Part shown: one piece after another, positions 1 to 15,368 of the stretch
Numbering within the stretch: the first letter of the stretch is position 1
Layout of the letters: each line of letters begins with the position of its first letter
From: Epiperipatus broadwayi
Taxonomy: Eukaryota; Onychophora; Udeonychophora; Euonychophora; Peripatidae
Reading direction: 5' to 3'
NCBI GenBank assembly: GCA_028023455.1
Contig: JAQFVV010012535.1
Span: 2,976,001 to 3,040,000, forward strand
DNA: 64,000 bases
Made by a program: the position numbers and the translations under genes
Notes under the pieces: generated by a model
Told to the model about the DNA's origin: nothing
Seen by the model: the letters and a program-made list of their open reading frames with translations, nothing else
Databases searched by the model: none

Positions 1-2155
<2,155 letters not shown>

Positions 2156-3734
2156 CAAATTTCTCATGATGTTATATGATTTTGATCTTAACGACTGATT
2201 GGGCAATTAACAAATCCATTCAATTAATCTAAACTTAGTCCTTAAATTTACATTATCCTCTGAGAATGGAAACTTTTGTTTTTAAGCCTGACTAGCCATT
2301 CTCTTGTATGAAACATAATTTTCGAGGAACTATTATGTAACTTTATTAAGACCAATAAGGATAACTAATTTACAAAAACAAAATATATAAATCTATAGAA
2401 ATAATGAAATATGTTAGTCATATTGCTTTCTTAAAATAGAGACTTAACAAGATTTTCAGTACCTAATTTTTGGTTATTATTGGATATAATACAGTAAATA
2501 TTTTTTTAAAAAAATCTTATGACTAAAGGCAAATATTATAAACAAAAATGATTGAATGATTTTGGGGATTTCGCAAGAATTTCGGACATCGAATATCCAT
2601 GGCTATTGAACTCCATAACCTGCAATTCTACAAATTGTAACAAACCACACAGCGATCTCTTTATAAGACCAACGTAAATCTACAACAAAAATAATTTAAA
2701 TTCCAATTCTTCATTTGCTTATGCTATAAACTATATTCAATTTAACACTGCTGGATTTTGGGTTTACTTTATTCTGGACACATGATTCAAAACCCACACG
2801 ACATCATAGGATCGTTTTGGCTCTGTTGTACAGATGCATATCTTATAATAACATATATTTATATGCTGTATAGATATAAATAAAAAGGATTCATAATTTA
2901 TATAGAAGAACTGTTAATATACTATTACAAAATGATATATATATATATGTATAAAGCACTAATAGCTCAAATAAATGAGTGCATTGAATTTTAATATCAG
3001 TACAGTAACACATCATAGTGGAACGTTAATTATCATCACGTCAACACACATTTATACTTAAATGTACAGACAACACGACATTTTTATACTTATATATTCA
3101 CGTAACCGGAATAAGCAGAATTTTATATACTGTATATTGATTTTGTAGTAACTTTCAAAAAACATCCATAAATAAATCAACATTAAAAAAAAAAGTATAT
3201 GCTAAATATTTTAAAACAAACAAAACACATTTCTAAAATTGATGCATACAGTAATTATTATCTTGTAATAACATGTCAATAAGCAACATCAAAATAAATC
3301 AATTTATTACAGTTATTTGTAACTAAGCGAGAAAGTTATTATTTGTGCTAGAATAGAACAATAATATTTTAAAGAATACCCTTTAATAATTAAAACGACA
3401 TTATTCATTTACTTACTGGCATGTGTTTATTTTATTCTTTCTCGCTCAGTATGTTATAAAATGTTTTGAGTTAATATTTACTAAAATGCAGTTTAAAATT
3501 GCAATTAGAAAGTATTTGCTATTAATTTTACTCAAATAATTGCTATTAAAGTGACGAGTATAATAATTAATTTTATTAACGTCAACTTTAAAACATTTAT
3601 TACAATTATCATTCTGCAGTAATTTAAATTCTTTTCCCAGAGATAAAATGAAATATCCTACATAATACGGTTAAGTAATGATTCTCGATCATCATCATCA
3701 TCAAAGATGGATTAATATTTCAGATTAGCATGTA
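2156..3734. other. AT-rich non-coding DNA
   Basis: No gene or element end is recognised. A TA tract lies near 2935-2950. The ATC repeats at about 3690-3705 could be the tail of a minus-strand LINE copy, but nothing flanking supports that. Confidence 0.5.
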
Positions 3735-4115
3735 TATACAAAGACTTTAGGCGATCAAACAAAGTATGAAGATAGATGTATTTTTTGAGTTAATAAGAAG
3801 GGCTAAATAACGAAATATATGGATGAGAAAACAGGTATTACTAACATCACTGAGAAAAATTAAAAGACTAAAGTAAAGATGGGTTGGACATATTTCCAGA
3901 AGAAATGATAATAGATGGACAGTTGAAATGGTAAACTGATACCTAAGAGATCTAAAAAGTGATCCCATGTGAGATGGATAGATGGAATAATGAAGTTTCT
4001 AGGTATGATGCAGAAAAAAAAACCAAGGCTACAACGTAGGAGAAACTAGATTAAACACTGAAAGATGTCAATCATGCAGTAGATAAATAATGATTGAAAA
4101 TGATGATATATATAT
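3735..4115 (+). mobile_element. RTE-like LINE, degenerate 3' end (copy 2)
   Basis: One frame, with stops, reads NIWMRKQVLLTSLRKIKR, then RWVGHISRRNDNRWTVEMV, then YLRDLKSDPM. This is the classic tail of an RTE-type LINE ORF (general form RNE-IR-RT-V-DII-RI-KLKWRWAGHIARR-DNRW). Premature stops and the loss of everything upstream make it a pseudogene. The 3' end runs into a degenerate ATGATG tail near 4095-4110, as in copy 1. Confidence 0.65.
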
Positions 4116-5110
4116 ACAAATTTCTTTTTAACATAGAAATTATTACTAAAATCTCTCTTTGTATATATATTTAAAAGGCTTGCTTTCTCTGGGTTCCACA
4201 CCAATTAATTAGTTTTATAATCAGAAGTGTGGTTTAATGTATAATTTTTAATAAATATATGTAAAATTATTTAATAATAATAAATGTTAGGTTTCAGAAA
4301 TGAATTGAATTACAGCAGAATAAAATAACTTTAACGGTGATTCTCATGCTTTATTTTTTCATAATTTCGTTTTTGATAAGTATGGAATCTTTGATAATCA
4401 TCATGGTTGAATATCATTTCATACCAATATCTATACTTTACCTAAATATGTTTTAACATAAAAATTGTCATTTTAACAGAATTTTCAAAATAATACTTCT
4501 TGCATGATAAATACACTATGGTATTTGTTTGCCAAAAATGCAGTATAGGCAAATGTATTTTGTGATTTTGATTAAAATGTTAATCCATAAAATATATTTT
4601 GATGCCGCTTCAATAGTTTCGTTTTTTAAAAACCAACTCTAAAAATTATTAAAAAATTTGTACTTTTATCAATTTTAAAAATGCCAAAAGATATAAAAAA
4701 TAGTTGTTTATTGAATTTTTATTGAGTCTTTATTACTTTGAATGACTTCATTTCAGTAAGATATAAGGCTTCTATATACAAAAAGAGATGATTTTATTTA
4801 TTTAAATATGTTGAAATATAAATTTAAGGAATGACCAGTGGTTTATTGTTTGATATTAGTTTTCTCGATGTTAAAACTAATTTGGAGTTTGCGGGCAATC
4901 CTATCCTTAGAAATGTTATCTTAGTAGAACTTTTTGATTCAATTTTGAAACTCATTTGAATCAAATTGTCATGATCTTCTTATCATTTTAAGTATGAATA
5001 TTATTTGATTTTATTATAGTTCCATGAGAAATGATTAGAAGATATTTCATCTATTACAATAATTATGCTTTATTCTGTATGCTATAAAACATTGTTAACA
5101 AATGATATTA
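4116..5110. other. AT-rich non-coding DNA
   Basis: I see no feature: no reading frame with coding character, no inverted repeat and no RNA gene. Confidence 0.5.
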
Positions 5111-5283
5111 AACAGGAAAAACTATCTATTGCTGCTCAGTGCAAGCCAGAGTAATCAATGACATCCATTGATTACTTTGGCTTGCACTGAGTGGCAACAC
5201 ATATAGATAATTTTGCCTGTTCTAATAACAGTTAAGAGCAAGCATAAGAAATGGTGATCATGTGGTGTTTATTGGCTTTAAAC
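5111..5283 (+). mobile_element. Foldback element, CTCTCC family, short copy A
   Basis: The arms at about 5111-5160 and 5161-5222 are inverted copies with almost no loop. The outer end resembles the family terminus AGGCAAAACTCTCCAT, and the inner part carries CAGTGCAAGCCAGAGTAATC. To the right it has the family tail, ending in TGATCATGTGGTGTTTATTG. Other members are at 17533, 23041, 56025, 60541 and 63017. This copy lacks the middle section that carries the hammerhead-like core in the longer copies, so it is probably an internal-deletion derivative. Confidence 0.75.
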
Positions 5284-8200
5284 AAATAATATTATCAATT
5301 ATTTACTTTGAGAAAGGAAAATGATCAGACAGTGAAAGACACTGATACATTTAATTACATTCCTTATTTTAAAATTGTATGTAAAATAAATATATTGTAA
5401 GGTATTCCCCTTACATCCCTCCAATATCATTTACACACATTTTGACCTAATTCGAATCCAAGATTCAATATATTATCATACTTTAGTGAACACTACACTA
5501 ATATAAATGAGGCATTATAATTGATAAACTATTAAGTGTTATACCTATTTAAACCCCAACTTAATTATACCATAAACATGTATTTGAATTAATTTACAAA
5601 AGACTTACAAGACAACAAACGTGTATTAAAATTACCTTGTTAATTGTGATGTAAATCCGATACTTATACAACAATATGAGAAAAATATATCAGATAGAGT
5701 AAATGCAAGCATAAAATGAAAGTTTATGTTAAAGGAAAGAAATAACAAATAATTTTTTTATTGTTATGAACATATTATCTATATATAATGATTATTATTA
5801 GTGATGTAAACAATGGACCTAAATAAATATCATGAACTTAATATTAAAAGTCATCTAAAATTATCTTAGATAGAACATCCTCCTGTGAATAGAAAAAAAA
5901 AAGAAAAGCAACCAGCTTCTTCTGAATCCAGATAAAACTTTTCATAAGCTGACTAACCTGAGTAAATTTAAGCAGAGAATTCAACTTGCAATTCGAATTG
6001 AAATATTAGCCCTACTGAATTGAAATAGTCATAAAAACAAATACTTGAATCATTGATAAAGTAAAAAAAGTATATAGAGTTAAAACTAGCCAACTGAGGA
6101 ATTTGAAAGTGAAATCTATGAAATTAAATTCAGGTTAATTTCCAAAGTATTGTTAATTCTAAATTGTAGATCAAATCATCCAAAATTAAAATATCTAATA
6201 GTATAAGAAAATATTGCTCTTAATTTATTCAAGATATTTTAATAAAATTATATAAATATATACAGATAATCATACATTGCTAAGTGTAAAAGTGTCATAA
6301 GTCATCTCTCATGGAGCTATAATTGTCAAAACTGGTATGAAATTGATCTAGCACTTTACAACTATGCCACAAACATCAAGTTGACTCTTAATAAATGGAT
6401 TCAATAATTGAAAAAAAAAACAAGTTCCAATGATATAAAGGATAAGGACTTAATGTATGTTCTAGAACACTTACATTTTATCATCTATACCCGAAATGGA
6501 TTAATGAGGATTATTAGAATGACTTATAAGGACATTTTTCCTTTTGAACTTTAAAACAACATTTAGGTTGATGCCATAAATATTATTCATTTGTATATTT
6601 TGTGTAAATGTTTTGGTTTATATCTTCCTTTAATATAGATACAAAGGGGAGACATGTTAATATGTAACATAATAGAGAAATATTCTCATTATTGTAAGTA
6701 AAATAAAATATAGATGATGACGATTTGGCACACAAATCATTTCATCATCCAGGAAAATGTAAGATTTTACCTAATACATATTTATTCCAAACATTTGTAC
6801 AATTGTACTGTTATATATTTTTCTTTCTTTGTTTATACTAATATTTTTGCTAAATGTTTTCTCTATACTCAACTAACTATTTCTATCATAAATGGTCTTC
6901 CTTGTCTGTATCATAACTACAGTAAATAACAGGGGGATCCCATTTCATCACTACAACAGGAATTTAATATATCAAGTTAATGAAAATAAAATGAATTATG
7001 ATTTTTATATAATAATATATCAAACAAGGATTATTGAGACAATAATAAATACAAAATAAATTTCATTTATATTAACATGGACATCAAATACTTATTTTTT
7101 TTTGTAGGATAAGAGTTTGGAATAATAATTGAAGTAAATTATAAGCAAAGACTAACCATAAATGTTAAATTAAATATTTTATAGTTTGTTATGATTTTTC
7201 TTTATTAAAATGTTACTTATTTTAAATATATTTGTTAAATATGTATAAGTGTTTAAATTAAAAAATTCTCAGTGTATTGTTCTAAATTCAGTTTTGAATT
7301 AGTCATATCTTCTCACATACTTATATATATATATATATATTTACAAATTAGTCATATCTTCTCACATACTTATATATATATATATATATTTACAAATTTA
7401 CACCTATTTTTATGTATTCACACCTATTCTTGTACACCTATACACATTCATGCATGCCCACATTTTAAGTGATATTAATATACCATGAACTAGATGAGTG
7501 TGCAGTTTCTCCATGAGTCTGAAACCAGGGAATAACGGAAAGGAATGATAGTAAGGATGACGTGAGTATAAGTATATAGTTTAATATTTACTTGATTATT
7601 AACCTCTCACTCTCCCAGGAATGAAATTAAAGTGTATGTGGATATACAAGTGCAAGGATCAAAAATATATTTTCTTATTCATTGTGAAGACCTAGCAAAC
7701 CTATTATCATACCAGGTAAAATACCTGTTTCATTACAATATATTAGATTTGATACTACAGGTTAGCCTACACATATCATAATTGTATAATTTATATTAAG
7801 GCAATATTATTTAATGAATTAAGATTAAGACATTGAATAAAAAAATACATCTCCAAAGTTCAAAAAATTAGAAATTACTTGAAATGAAACATTATAAAAA
7901 ATTTCAATAAGCATAGAGAATATTTAACCCAACCTATGGAAATCATAGTTACCATCTTAGCATTGGTTGACACTCACATCAAATGCATCAATTTACTGAT
8001 TGTTGTTCAACTTTTAAAGATGTTTAATGAAGATTGGTTCAAGTTATGTCAAAATAATAGGTCTTTTTATAATTTAATCCTAGAGTCTAGTTTAAGTTCG
8101 TTTCCCCTATATAATTTCATATACATACAAAATTAAAAATGTGAGTATATGACTATTTTAATATGTCTGATGTTATGTTCAACACATATGTGAAAATATT

Positions 8201-9344
8201 ACTTTTCCATTTTTACAATCACACATTATAAACATTTAAGAAGCGAGATTGAAATATAAATCACTTAATTAAGACTGTAAATCAGTTACGTTTCTAATTG
8301 AGATATATTGCAGAATAAGGTATCAAATTATACTCAAATTCTTGCCTGCATTAAATTCGGTGTTTGTAAACTAAATAATTCATAATAATTGTTTATTATC
8401 GTACTGTTCGTTATATCTTCATATCGTAATCAATTCCAAGTAATTATATGATTATCATTTTTTTTATTATTTGTTGCTTATTGTTTGATTTTTATTAAAG
8501 CTATACGTTTAATTATATAACTCACTTCATTTTCTAGAAAAATATTAGAATTAATTCAATAACAATTAGAAGCATATTGAGTTTTGTTCTCTCGTAAATG
8601 GGTTAGGATAGGTAAATTGGCTATGGTCAGAGGATCATTTAAAGATGAATGCGAATATTAATAAAGTCAAGTAAATGACGATGACAAGGTGTATTATATT
8701 ATCAAAAAATAGATGTATTTTAAATTTATTAAATATTGTTTATAATTAAATTTATGTATTTCATTATAAATCTTTCAATATAAAAAAAGATCAAATGAAT
8801 TTTCCTCATTACCTTTCTGGCCGTTAAAATGTTATACTCGTCAATCGTCCACAAATAAATGAGTGACATTGCCATTTTTAAGCATCTATCCCTAATGGAG
8901 TAATATATTTAATACTCGCAAGATGTAGGGATATATCTTTTTATCATTGGATGAATATGATAATTGTTATTATTTACAAATAGAATAATTGTCTAAAATA
9001 TCTTCCAATTAAGTTTTTACCAAATCCTCAGTAAAGTATACAGAATAAAATAAAGATCTATTGGACACTTTATATAACATGCTTTTATTCTCTAAAATAA
9101 CGTTGTATAAAATGAATTACTGATAACGTTGTTGGTCAATATTATGTTAATCATAATATATAATCTTAATGATTGTTTTTTATTCTTATAAAGAATAATA
9201 GTTTTACAAAATAAATATAGTTTTAAAAGCAATTTAAAATAAATCAAATTAATTTTTCAAAATGTTATAATTCCAAAAGTGATGAAAAAGTTGATATATA
9301 TTGTACTAATCTAAAACATACTTAAACTATTATTAAATAATATA
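5284..9344. other. AT-rich non-coding DNA
   Basis: About 4 kb without a supported gene. Short open frames at 6714-6929, 7272-7472 and 7936-8136 show no domain and have AT-driven composition. Short (TA)n tracts occur, including those inside the tandem pair at 7298-7395. Confidence 0.5.
7298..7395. repeat. 48-bp tandem duplication containing a (TA)n tract
   Basis: Two adjacent, nearly identical units begin ATTAGTCATATCTTCTCACA and each ends in a TA tract followed by TTTACAA. The near identity points to a recent duplication, probably by slippage. Confidence 0.85.
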
Positions 9345-9430
9345 CTCCTGGGTCTCTTTTAGTGCTGATTTTTTTAATGTGATTTTGAAGTTATGTGATT
9401 CATGTTTCTTCTTAATATCTTTCTATGCAG

Positions 9431-9684
9431 GTTTTCTTTTATGCGATAAAGAAGTTCATATTTCACTTAAAATCGGGATTTCCCCGTTTTATATACATGC
9501 ATTAAATTTTACATACTTTAAGTGCCTGTTGGAAAAAGGTTTGGCAATAAATTTAGATACCTTAGAAGATTTAGAAAAAGATAATGAAACAAAAGTAGAA
9601 CCTGTTCGTTTCACAGCAAAAATGATTCTAGAAAGTCTTCAACTTTCTAATCAATTGGAAAATCATTTTTTGTTAATGACATGA
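9431..9684 (+). pseudogene. Possible last exon of a transposon ORF, unrecognised
   Basis: A pyrimidine-rich stretch ending in TTTCTATGCAG (to 9430) looks like a 3' splice site. The open frame after it runs 84 codons to a TGA at 9682-9684. The reading frame includes EDLEKDNETKVEPVRFTA and then ILESLQLSNQLENHF. This has balanced, protein-like composition, unlike the chance frames around it. It sits just inside the left terminal repeat of the transposon at 9345-10678, so I infer a leftover transposase exon. I recognise no domain. There is no ATG start, and the frame upstream of the acceptor is probably intron. Confidence 0.35.
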
Positions 9685-9744
9685 ATTATGAATGAGCTCT
9701 TAAATTCCAACGAGAGCTAAATAGTTGTATGTCTGTGTTATGTA

Positions 9745-10063
9745 TGTGTATGTTTATATTTTCTTTTATACACATATATACATGGAGAAACTTTTAGACA
9801 GAAAAAAGTTACAAGTAAAAATATTTAAGAACTTTTAATTTCTACTTAAAAAGAATGTATCTTTAAAATGTGTATGCTTATATTTTCTTTTATACACATA
9901 TATACATGGATAAACTTTTAGAAGAAAAAAGTTACAAGTAAAAATATTTAAGAACTTTTAATTTCTACTTAAAAAGAATAAATCTTTAAAAGTTCTTAAA
10001 TATTTTTACTTGTAACCTTTTTCTGTCTAAAAAATTATCCATGTATATATGTGTATAAAAGGC
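9745..10063. repeat. Two 125-bp direct repeats plus an inverted partial copy
   Basis: Units start at 9745 and 9870 with TGTGTATG and share a long core, with only scattered differences. A reversed copy of the second half follows at 9989-10063. The unit therefore sits in both orientations inside the TA-flanked transposon, a foldback-type rearrangement. Confidence 0.85.
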
Positions 10064-10102
10064 AATTTAACCATTATTCATTATTAATACACTCGTGGAA
10101 AC

Positions 10103-10285
10103 ATGTTACATATATATAGTTGTACTGGTGGAAGTGCATTCTCTAACAGACAGTCTAGATATTGCGAGCTTCATAAACAATTAGTAAAATCATCGTCTCA
10201 AAGTTTAATTACCGATTACATTGTTGACAGAAAACCATTAATACAGCACAAGACTGAAGTTGGCAATAAGTGTATTTCCTCTTGA
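10103..10285 (+). CDS. Short open frame inside the DNA transposon, unknown
   Basis: A 60-codon frame from ATG to TGA. It contains a Cys/Arg/His cluster, reading SYSC-like near the start and then SRYCELHKQL, which weakly recalls zinc-binding segments of some transposases. The spacing is not a defined zinc finger, and I recognise no family. It lies between the inverted 125-bp repeats and the right terminal repeat, so any function would be tied to the element. It could equally be a chance frame. Confidence 0.2.
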   Translation: MLHIYSCTGGSAFSNRQSRYCELHKQLVKSSSQSLITDYIVDRKPLIQHKTEVGNKCISS

Positions 10286-10680
10286 GACAAATCTGATTTC
10301 TTACCAGTTCACAAACTAACCCACATATTGTCAAATAGTGATAATGATTAAAATATGTATGAAAAATGTAAAATAAATTACACATAAAAACATATTGTTT
10401 TGAATAAAATTAAATAGTTAATAAAAAAAGTAAAAAAAGTTTATTTTGTATCAATTTTTTTCAAATATTTGAAATATTTTATTAATCATACTTTATTTCC
10501 TTATTTTTTTTATGCAAAATTTAAAGTAATTTTACCTTGTTGCTTTGGTTTTATGCAATTTCTGAAAATTAAGCAATAGTATCCCATATCTTTCAATGTA
10601 AGTTAAGTCTATTTTTATGCAATTTTTTTATGTGGGTTTTCTGTGGAACCTATCTACCAATAAAAAGAGACCCAGGTGTA

Positions 10681-11000
10681 TCCATATTTTTAAAAAAATA
10701 AATATAAAAATGTGCAAAATTGTACTTGGAAAATTTACAGTTTAGCAGAAATCTCATTCATGGATTTAGTTATTGTGTGACTGTCATCAATAAATTCAGC
10801 ACAAAACTACAAACATGAGCAAATTGTCCCAGGTAAGCATGTCTAAGCAATGTAACCTCAAAGCTTCAAGCTTTCACTAAAGAAAATTTATCATGGAGTT
10901 TCAACGATTTCACAAATGATATTCTCATGGTAAAAAAAATGTATTAGAATATGGTAATTTCATTATTCAAGAAAAGGAAGTCGAAAATGTACTAATAAAT
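10681..11000. other. AT-rich spacer
   Basis: No recognisable feature; it separates the TA-flanked transposon from the decayed reading frame that follows. Confidence 0.4.
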
Positions 11001-12360
11001 GGAATAATTATTAGGTTGGTGTTACTGATCCATTGGAAACATGAGAGTACCTATACACTTGAAAGTATGAATCTGATATGATAAAGCATATGGATCTTAG
11101 AAATAAAATAATGGATATAGTAGATATTAATATTCAAGAGAAAAAGTGATATAGGTAGTACAATAAATTAAGGGACAAGACTATAGAATAAAAAAAGAAT
11201 GATAAAAGAGATAGAAGAAGATAATGAAATAGTTGAAGAAATAAAGAAAATTATACTTTTTGGAGATAATACAAATGAAAGGAGAACAATAGCAAATAAT
11301 TAAAGAACAAATCAAATTAGTTTTAGAAGTGAGAACAAAAATATAACATTGGTTTTAGAAACTTGAATGGAAAATGTGAAATCTAAGTCAAAAAAGAGAC
11401 AATAATAAATAAAGAAAAGAATAAAGTTGTTGAGAATATAGTGAAAGAAGAGCAGCACCAAATTAAAAATATGGAAACAAGAACATTAAACAGGAGATAA
11501 CAATATAAACAAGACTAAAAGAAAGTGGAGGACAAGATAAATAAAAAATACCATTTATTAAAAAAAAAATTAGAAAAAACAAGAAATATTAGAAATGTTG
11601 AAAAAGATTTAAAAAGAATTTGAAGCAAGAAGTAAAATATTAAACAGGATATAATGAGTTTTTTTATTACAGTAAAGACTGCTCAGTCTAAATTTAATGA
11701 TCTTAAAGGAAACATTAAGAAGAATGCAGGCAAGTATAAAAAGAATCAAAAATCTCTGAAAGAAAAATAAAACAAAACAATTTCAAAAGTTAACTGCAAA
11801 ATATGGGGAATGAAAGTAAGAGCAGCATGTGGAGTCAGATTCCTAACTAATGTGAAATGATGAACTAAAAAACAAGATAGAAGTTACTGAAATCATTCAG
11901 ATAATCAATGACTATCAAACACTTAAGGCAAGCAGAGGCAAGAAAAGAATAGGAAAGCCTTGAAAACACAAATTAAAAAGAATCAAGTGACTTAAACAAT
12001 TAGAGACAAACTACAAGAATGAGCATAACAAACAATAGAAAAGATAAAAAACTAATTGATCAGAAAAATAAAATCTTTCTGCAAAGAAGGCTATCTCTAT
12101 ACTACTGGAAAATAGCATGCATATGTTGATGTCATTAAAAGAACAAAGAGAAAATAGGAGCTTGCTAAAGAAAACATATCTTGAGAAACAGAAATTTATA
12201 AATCTGCAGTAAATCAAAAATATAATTGTAACTCTGCAAGAAGAAACAAATGAACAGTGGAGCAAATTTTTTATAGAAGGTAGACATTAGTGAAAAGAAA
12301 AAAAAAAGATGAGCAAAAAACTGTAAAAAAAGAAATGAAAAAAAAAAATCAGAAACATAA
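11000..12360 (+). pseudogene. Decayed Lys/Glu-rich reading frame, unknown origin
   Basis: The plus strand is strikingly purine-rich (A and G) for over 1.3 kb. Frames broken by stops read like a charged, coiled-coil-rich protein, for example EIEEDNEIVEEIKKIILFG near 11200 and IQIINDYQTLKASRGKKR near 11900. Several stretches of 20-40 codons stay in one frame. It may be the remains of a transposon ORF or a retrocopy. No diagnostic motif is visible, so composition bias alone remains a real alternative. Confidence 0.3.
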
Positions 12361-14118
12361 GATTATTTATAACTAAAAGAGAGAATATAAAGTAAATCAA
12401 ATGAAATAATGATTGAATCATATACCATTTCTAAAATGTGTAATTAAATAAGAAATCACCAGGAATTATGCATCTGATAAATATATTTTATTGATAATAT
12501 TAGTTCTAGAGATTCTGGTTTCTTATTTGAATTTTCACATCTTCAGTAGTGTAAGCATAAAATCAAATACATATTTATATAACTATATGAATCTTTTAGC
12601 ACATTAAAGCTTCCAATCAACATATTCAAAAATCCACTTAACAAATAAAAAAATCTTTCATCTATTTGCCATCACTTCCAGTTTCAACAATAAGATTTCA
12701 CCAATAATTCAAAGTATTAACCTATCATTCAAGACACATTTTCCTAGGTCATATTTTATTTTATTTTTCAGGCAAGTAATTTATCAAATTTAATATTTTC
12801 AGATGCATCATTTTTATGTAGTAAGGGAATGGGATGAAACAGGAAATTTCTATGTCTAATGCACAGGTTTGAATTTTATTTTAAAAAGTATAAAACATTA
12901 ATAAAATAATATCTAAAAACTTGTAAATAAAATTATGGTATTTTTTGATTTTCCTGTTCTTCTTCATTAGTTTCAGAATTGTTATCTTTTTTGTTTTTAT
13001 GAAAATCTGTATTTACTCTCTTAAATAAAATGTTGGAAATGTAATTTTATGATATTCAAACAATTCTTACGAATGCAACAATATTGCACATAAGAAAATA
13101 AATGCATTAAAATGACACACCAAATACATAACATTCCACACACAGATATCATCTGTCATTCTACAATGAATGGGTCACATAAGTACATAATATAATATTA
13201 TCCTTTGAAATGAGTGTTTTTTTATATCAGCATTATGTTAAAGACGCCTTTCTATCTTTCGTAACTAAATATGTGGAGAAGGACAAACTTCATTTGGTTC
13301 CAACAACATTTTATAAAACAACACTCAATGAACACACTTAAGCCTTTTAAGATAATCTTTTCTTAAAGACAATGGAAATAATAACTAGATATTAGGAGGA
13401 AAATATGTAATTTTGAAATAAAGTTTATTCTTTGGAGAATACAACTTATCTATACATCCAGCGACTTGTATATAATTATCACCAAAAATTAATTAAACAA
13501 TAATATCATGTATATACTATTCATTACCAAGACTCAATTAGTAAGAGAATTTCTTTACCTCATATATTTTGACCTTTACCATTGTAAGATATATATTTAT
13601 AAACTCAGACATACTAGATTTCAGTATTAATAGCTTTACATGTGTTCAATGGAGAACACTTAGATTTCAAATGTAAAATAATGAAATGGGTTTTTCAGTA
13701 TTACTTAAACTTTTGAGTTGTTATCAAGATATATGTGAATTATTAATCTTTAATAATAAGATTATTATAATAAAGTTTTTTTTGGTCATCTCCCAGATCT
13801 TCCCTTTTATCAATTGTCCACTTAACAAGTTAGGAGAATTCTCTCAATAACCACACACACACACACAATTATCTATTATTACAAATTAACTAATGTTAAA
13901 TTACAAACATAATTCAAATATAAATAAATATCTAAGTGGCGAATATAAATTATTTCAAATACAATAAATTTACTTAAGCATAAATAAATAAATAAATAAA
14001 TACATAAATTTTACAACACAAAAAATCCAAATATTTTTAAACAAACGCACATATTTTTTTTTTTGTTTGATTTAAACAAAATAATTGTTTTATAAAACTT
14101 TTATTTTGTTTAAAATGC
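12361..14118. other. AT-rich non-coding DNA with simple repeats
   Basis: No gene is seen. It holds a short (CA)n at about 13853-13867 and an (AAAT)n tract near 13976-14001. Confidence 0.5.
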
Positions 14119-14281
14119 TTTTTTCCAAAATAATCTTTATTTGCACAAAAAAGTAAAATATACATTGTAATATAGAGTTCATGTTTACAATCATGTCTGC
14201 TGACACATTAAAGACTAATTAGTTATTAATTAAATTAGATGATGAGTACAGGATTAAAAGTAAAATTTATGTTATGTTACT
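14119..14281 (-). mobile_element. Retroposed 3' end with polyA signal (copy 1)
   Basis: Read on the minus strand this matches 41931-42084 closely. Both share the order CTTTTAATCCT, ACTCATCATCTA, ACTAATTAGTCTTTAAT, GACATGATTGTAAACATG, then AATAAAGATTATTTT followed by A-rich sequence. The AATAAA (14136-14141 on the plus strand as TTTATT) sits about 10 bases before the A-rich end. Such a structure fits the 3' UTR of a retroposed transcript or of a LINE. No coding part is attached in either copy, so the source is unknown. Confidence 0.7.
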
Positions 14282-15368
14282 TATCAGGGGAGATCTAATT
14301 TGGCATATAAATCCTATGGTGTGTAAAGTTTAAGTGCCATGAATAAATAATATACATGGTCATTGCTAAATATTTAATTGACTCCATGTTTTCTCAGTAA
14401 GACTAGGCAGGCATGTTCTTAGATCACTTTTTTTAGCTTTATGTTTTTATAATTATATAGAGCTAAATAAGCATTCCGTATTCTTTTGTTCTTCATAATG
14501 ACATATGAAGTTGTTAAGGTGTTTCTAGAGTATTGGTAAAAAAAAAAATTTTTCTAATAAAATTTTATATCAATAGAGTATCCATACATTTTCCTTTCCT
14601 TTGACAGTAATACATAATTTTAATGTGTATCTTTCTAAACATGGTAATATATACATGTTTTAGTGTTAGTTCCATGGAATTAATTAAGATTGCCTTATTT
14701 AATTATTCACCCTCAAATTTTTGGTATTGAAATTTAAATGTTACTGCCATTTTGTCTTTATACTTATTTAAATTTAGCATCTTTAAAATTTACATGATCG
14801 ACGTTCATTTTTATTTCTCATGTTATCAATATAATATTATTTTCAGAAAACTATAATTTATAATAAAAATAATGAAATAGTACATTTTCTAAATCAATAA
14901 TGGATTACATAATAAATGTTGGGTGAACAAACACATTTATTTACTATTTCTACATCAATGAATTAGAATGCAAGATATTATATTCTTCGTTATTGATTAT
15001 TTTATTTTTTTCAGCATAATTTATGTAATATTTCAATTTAGTTTGAATGAATTGTTTTCTAGTATTTTTGTAATCTTACAAATATAGTACAATCTTGCAC
15101 ATATGCATATCTTTTCAATAAACACATACTATAAAATATTAACTAAAATTTGAAAGCTAAAAAAAATACAGATAAGCTATATATTTTATTAGCAACAGAA
15201 AATAACTAAGTTAAGTAGATGAAACTTTTATAGGATATAAAGATTAATGACTATTTAATTTGCATAAAACAATTGCTTCTATTCTGTTTTGTATTTATTT
15301 TATTTTGACTTTTTTAAATCTATCTTTATCTAGCTTTTTTTTTTCAGTTGATATAATGTGTATATATA
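14282..15368. other. AT-rich non-coding DNA
   Basis: I see nothing supportable in this stretch. Confidence 0.5.

Larger units (their letters stand above)
9345..10678 (+). mobile_element. TA-flanked DNA transposon remnant with 16-bp TIRs
   Basis: The left end CTCCTGGGTCTCTTTT (9345-9360) and the reverse complement of the right end (10663-10678) agree at 15 of 16 positions. Both ends are flanked by TA (9343-9344 and 10679-10680). This fits an IS630/Tc1/mariner or pogo-like superfamily, which duplicates TA on insertion, but the transposase is not recognisable. Inside are a possible last exon (9431-9684), two 125-bp direct repeats followed by an inverted partial copy (9745-10063), and an open frame at 10103-10285. 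At 1.33 kb it is most likely an internally deleted, non-autonomous derivative. Superfamily assignment is inference from the target-site dinucleotide only. Confidence 0.65.

Noticed and set aside
9345-9684. Assignment of the 84-codon frame to a named transposase family
   Set aside because: No catalytic motif is visible; only position and composition support it.
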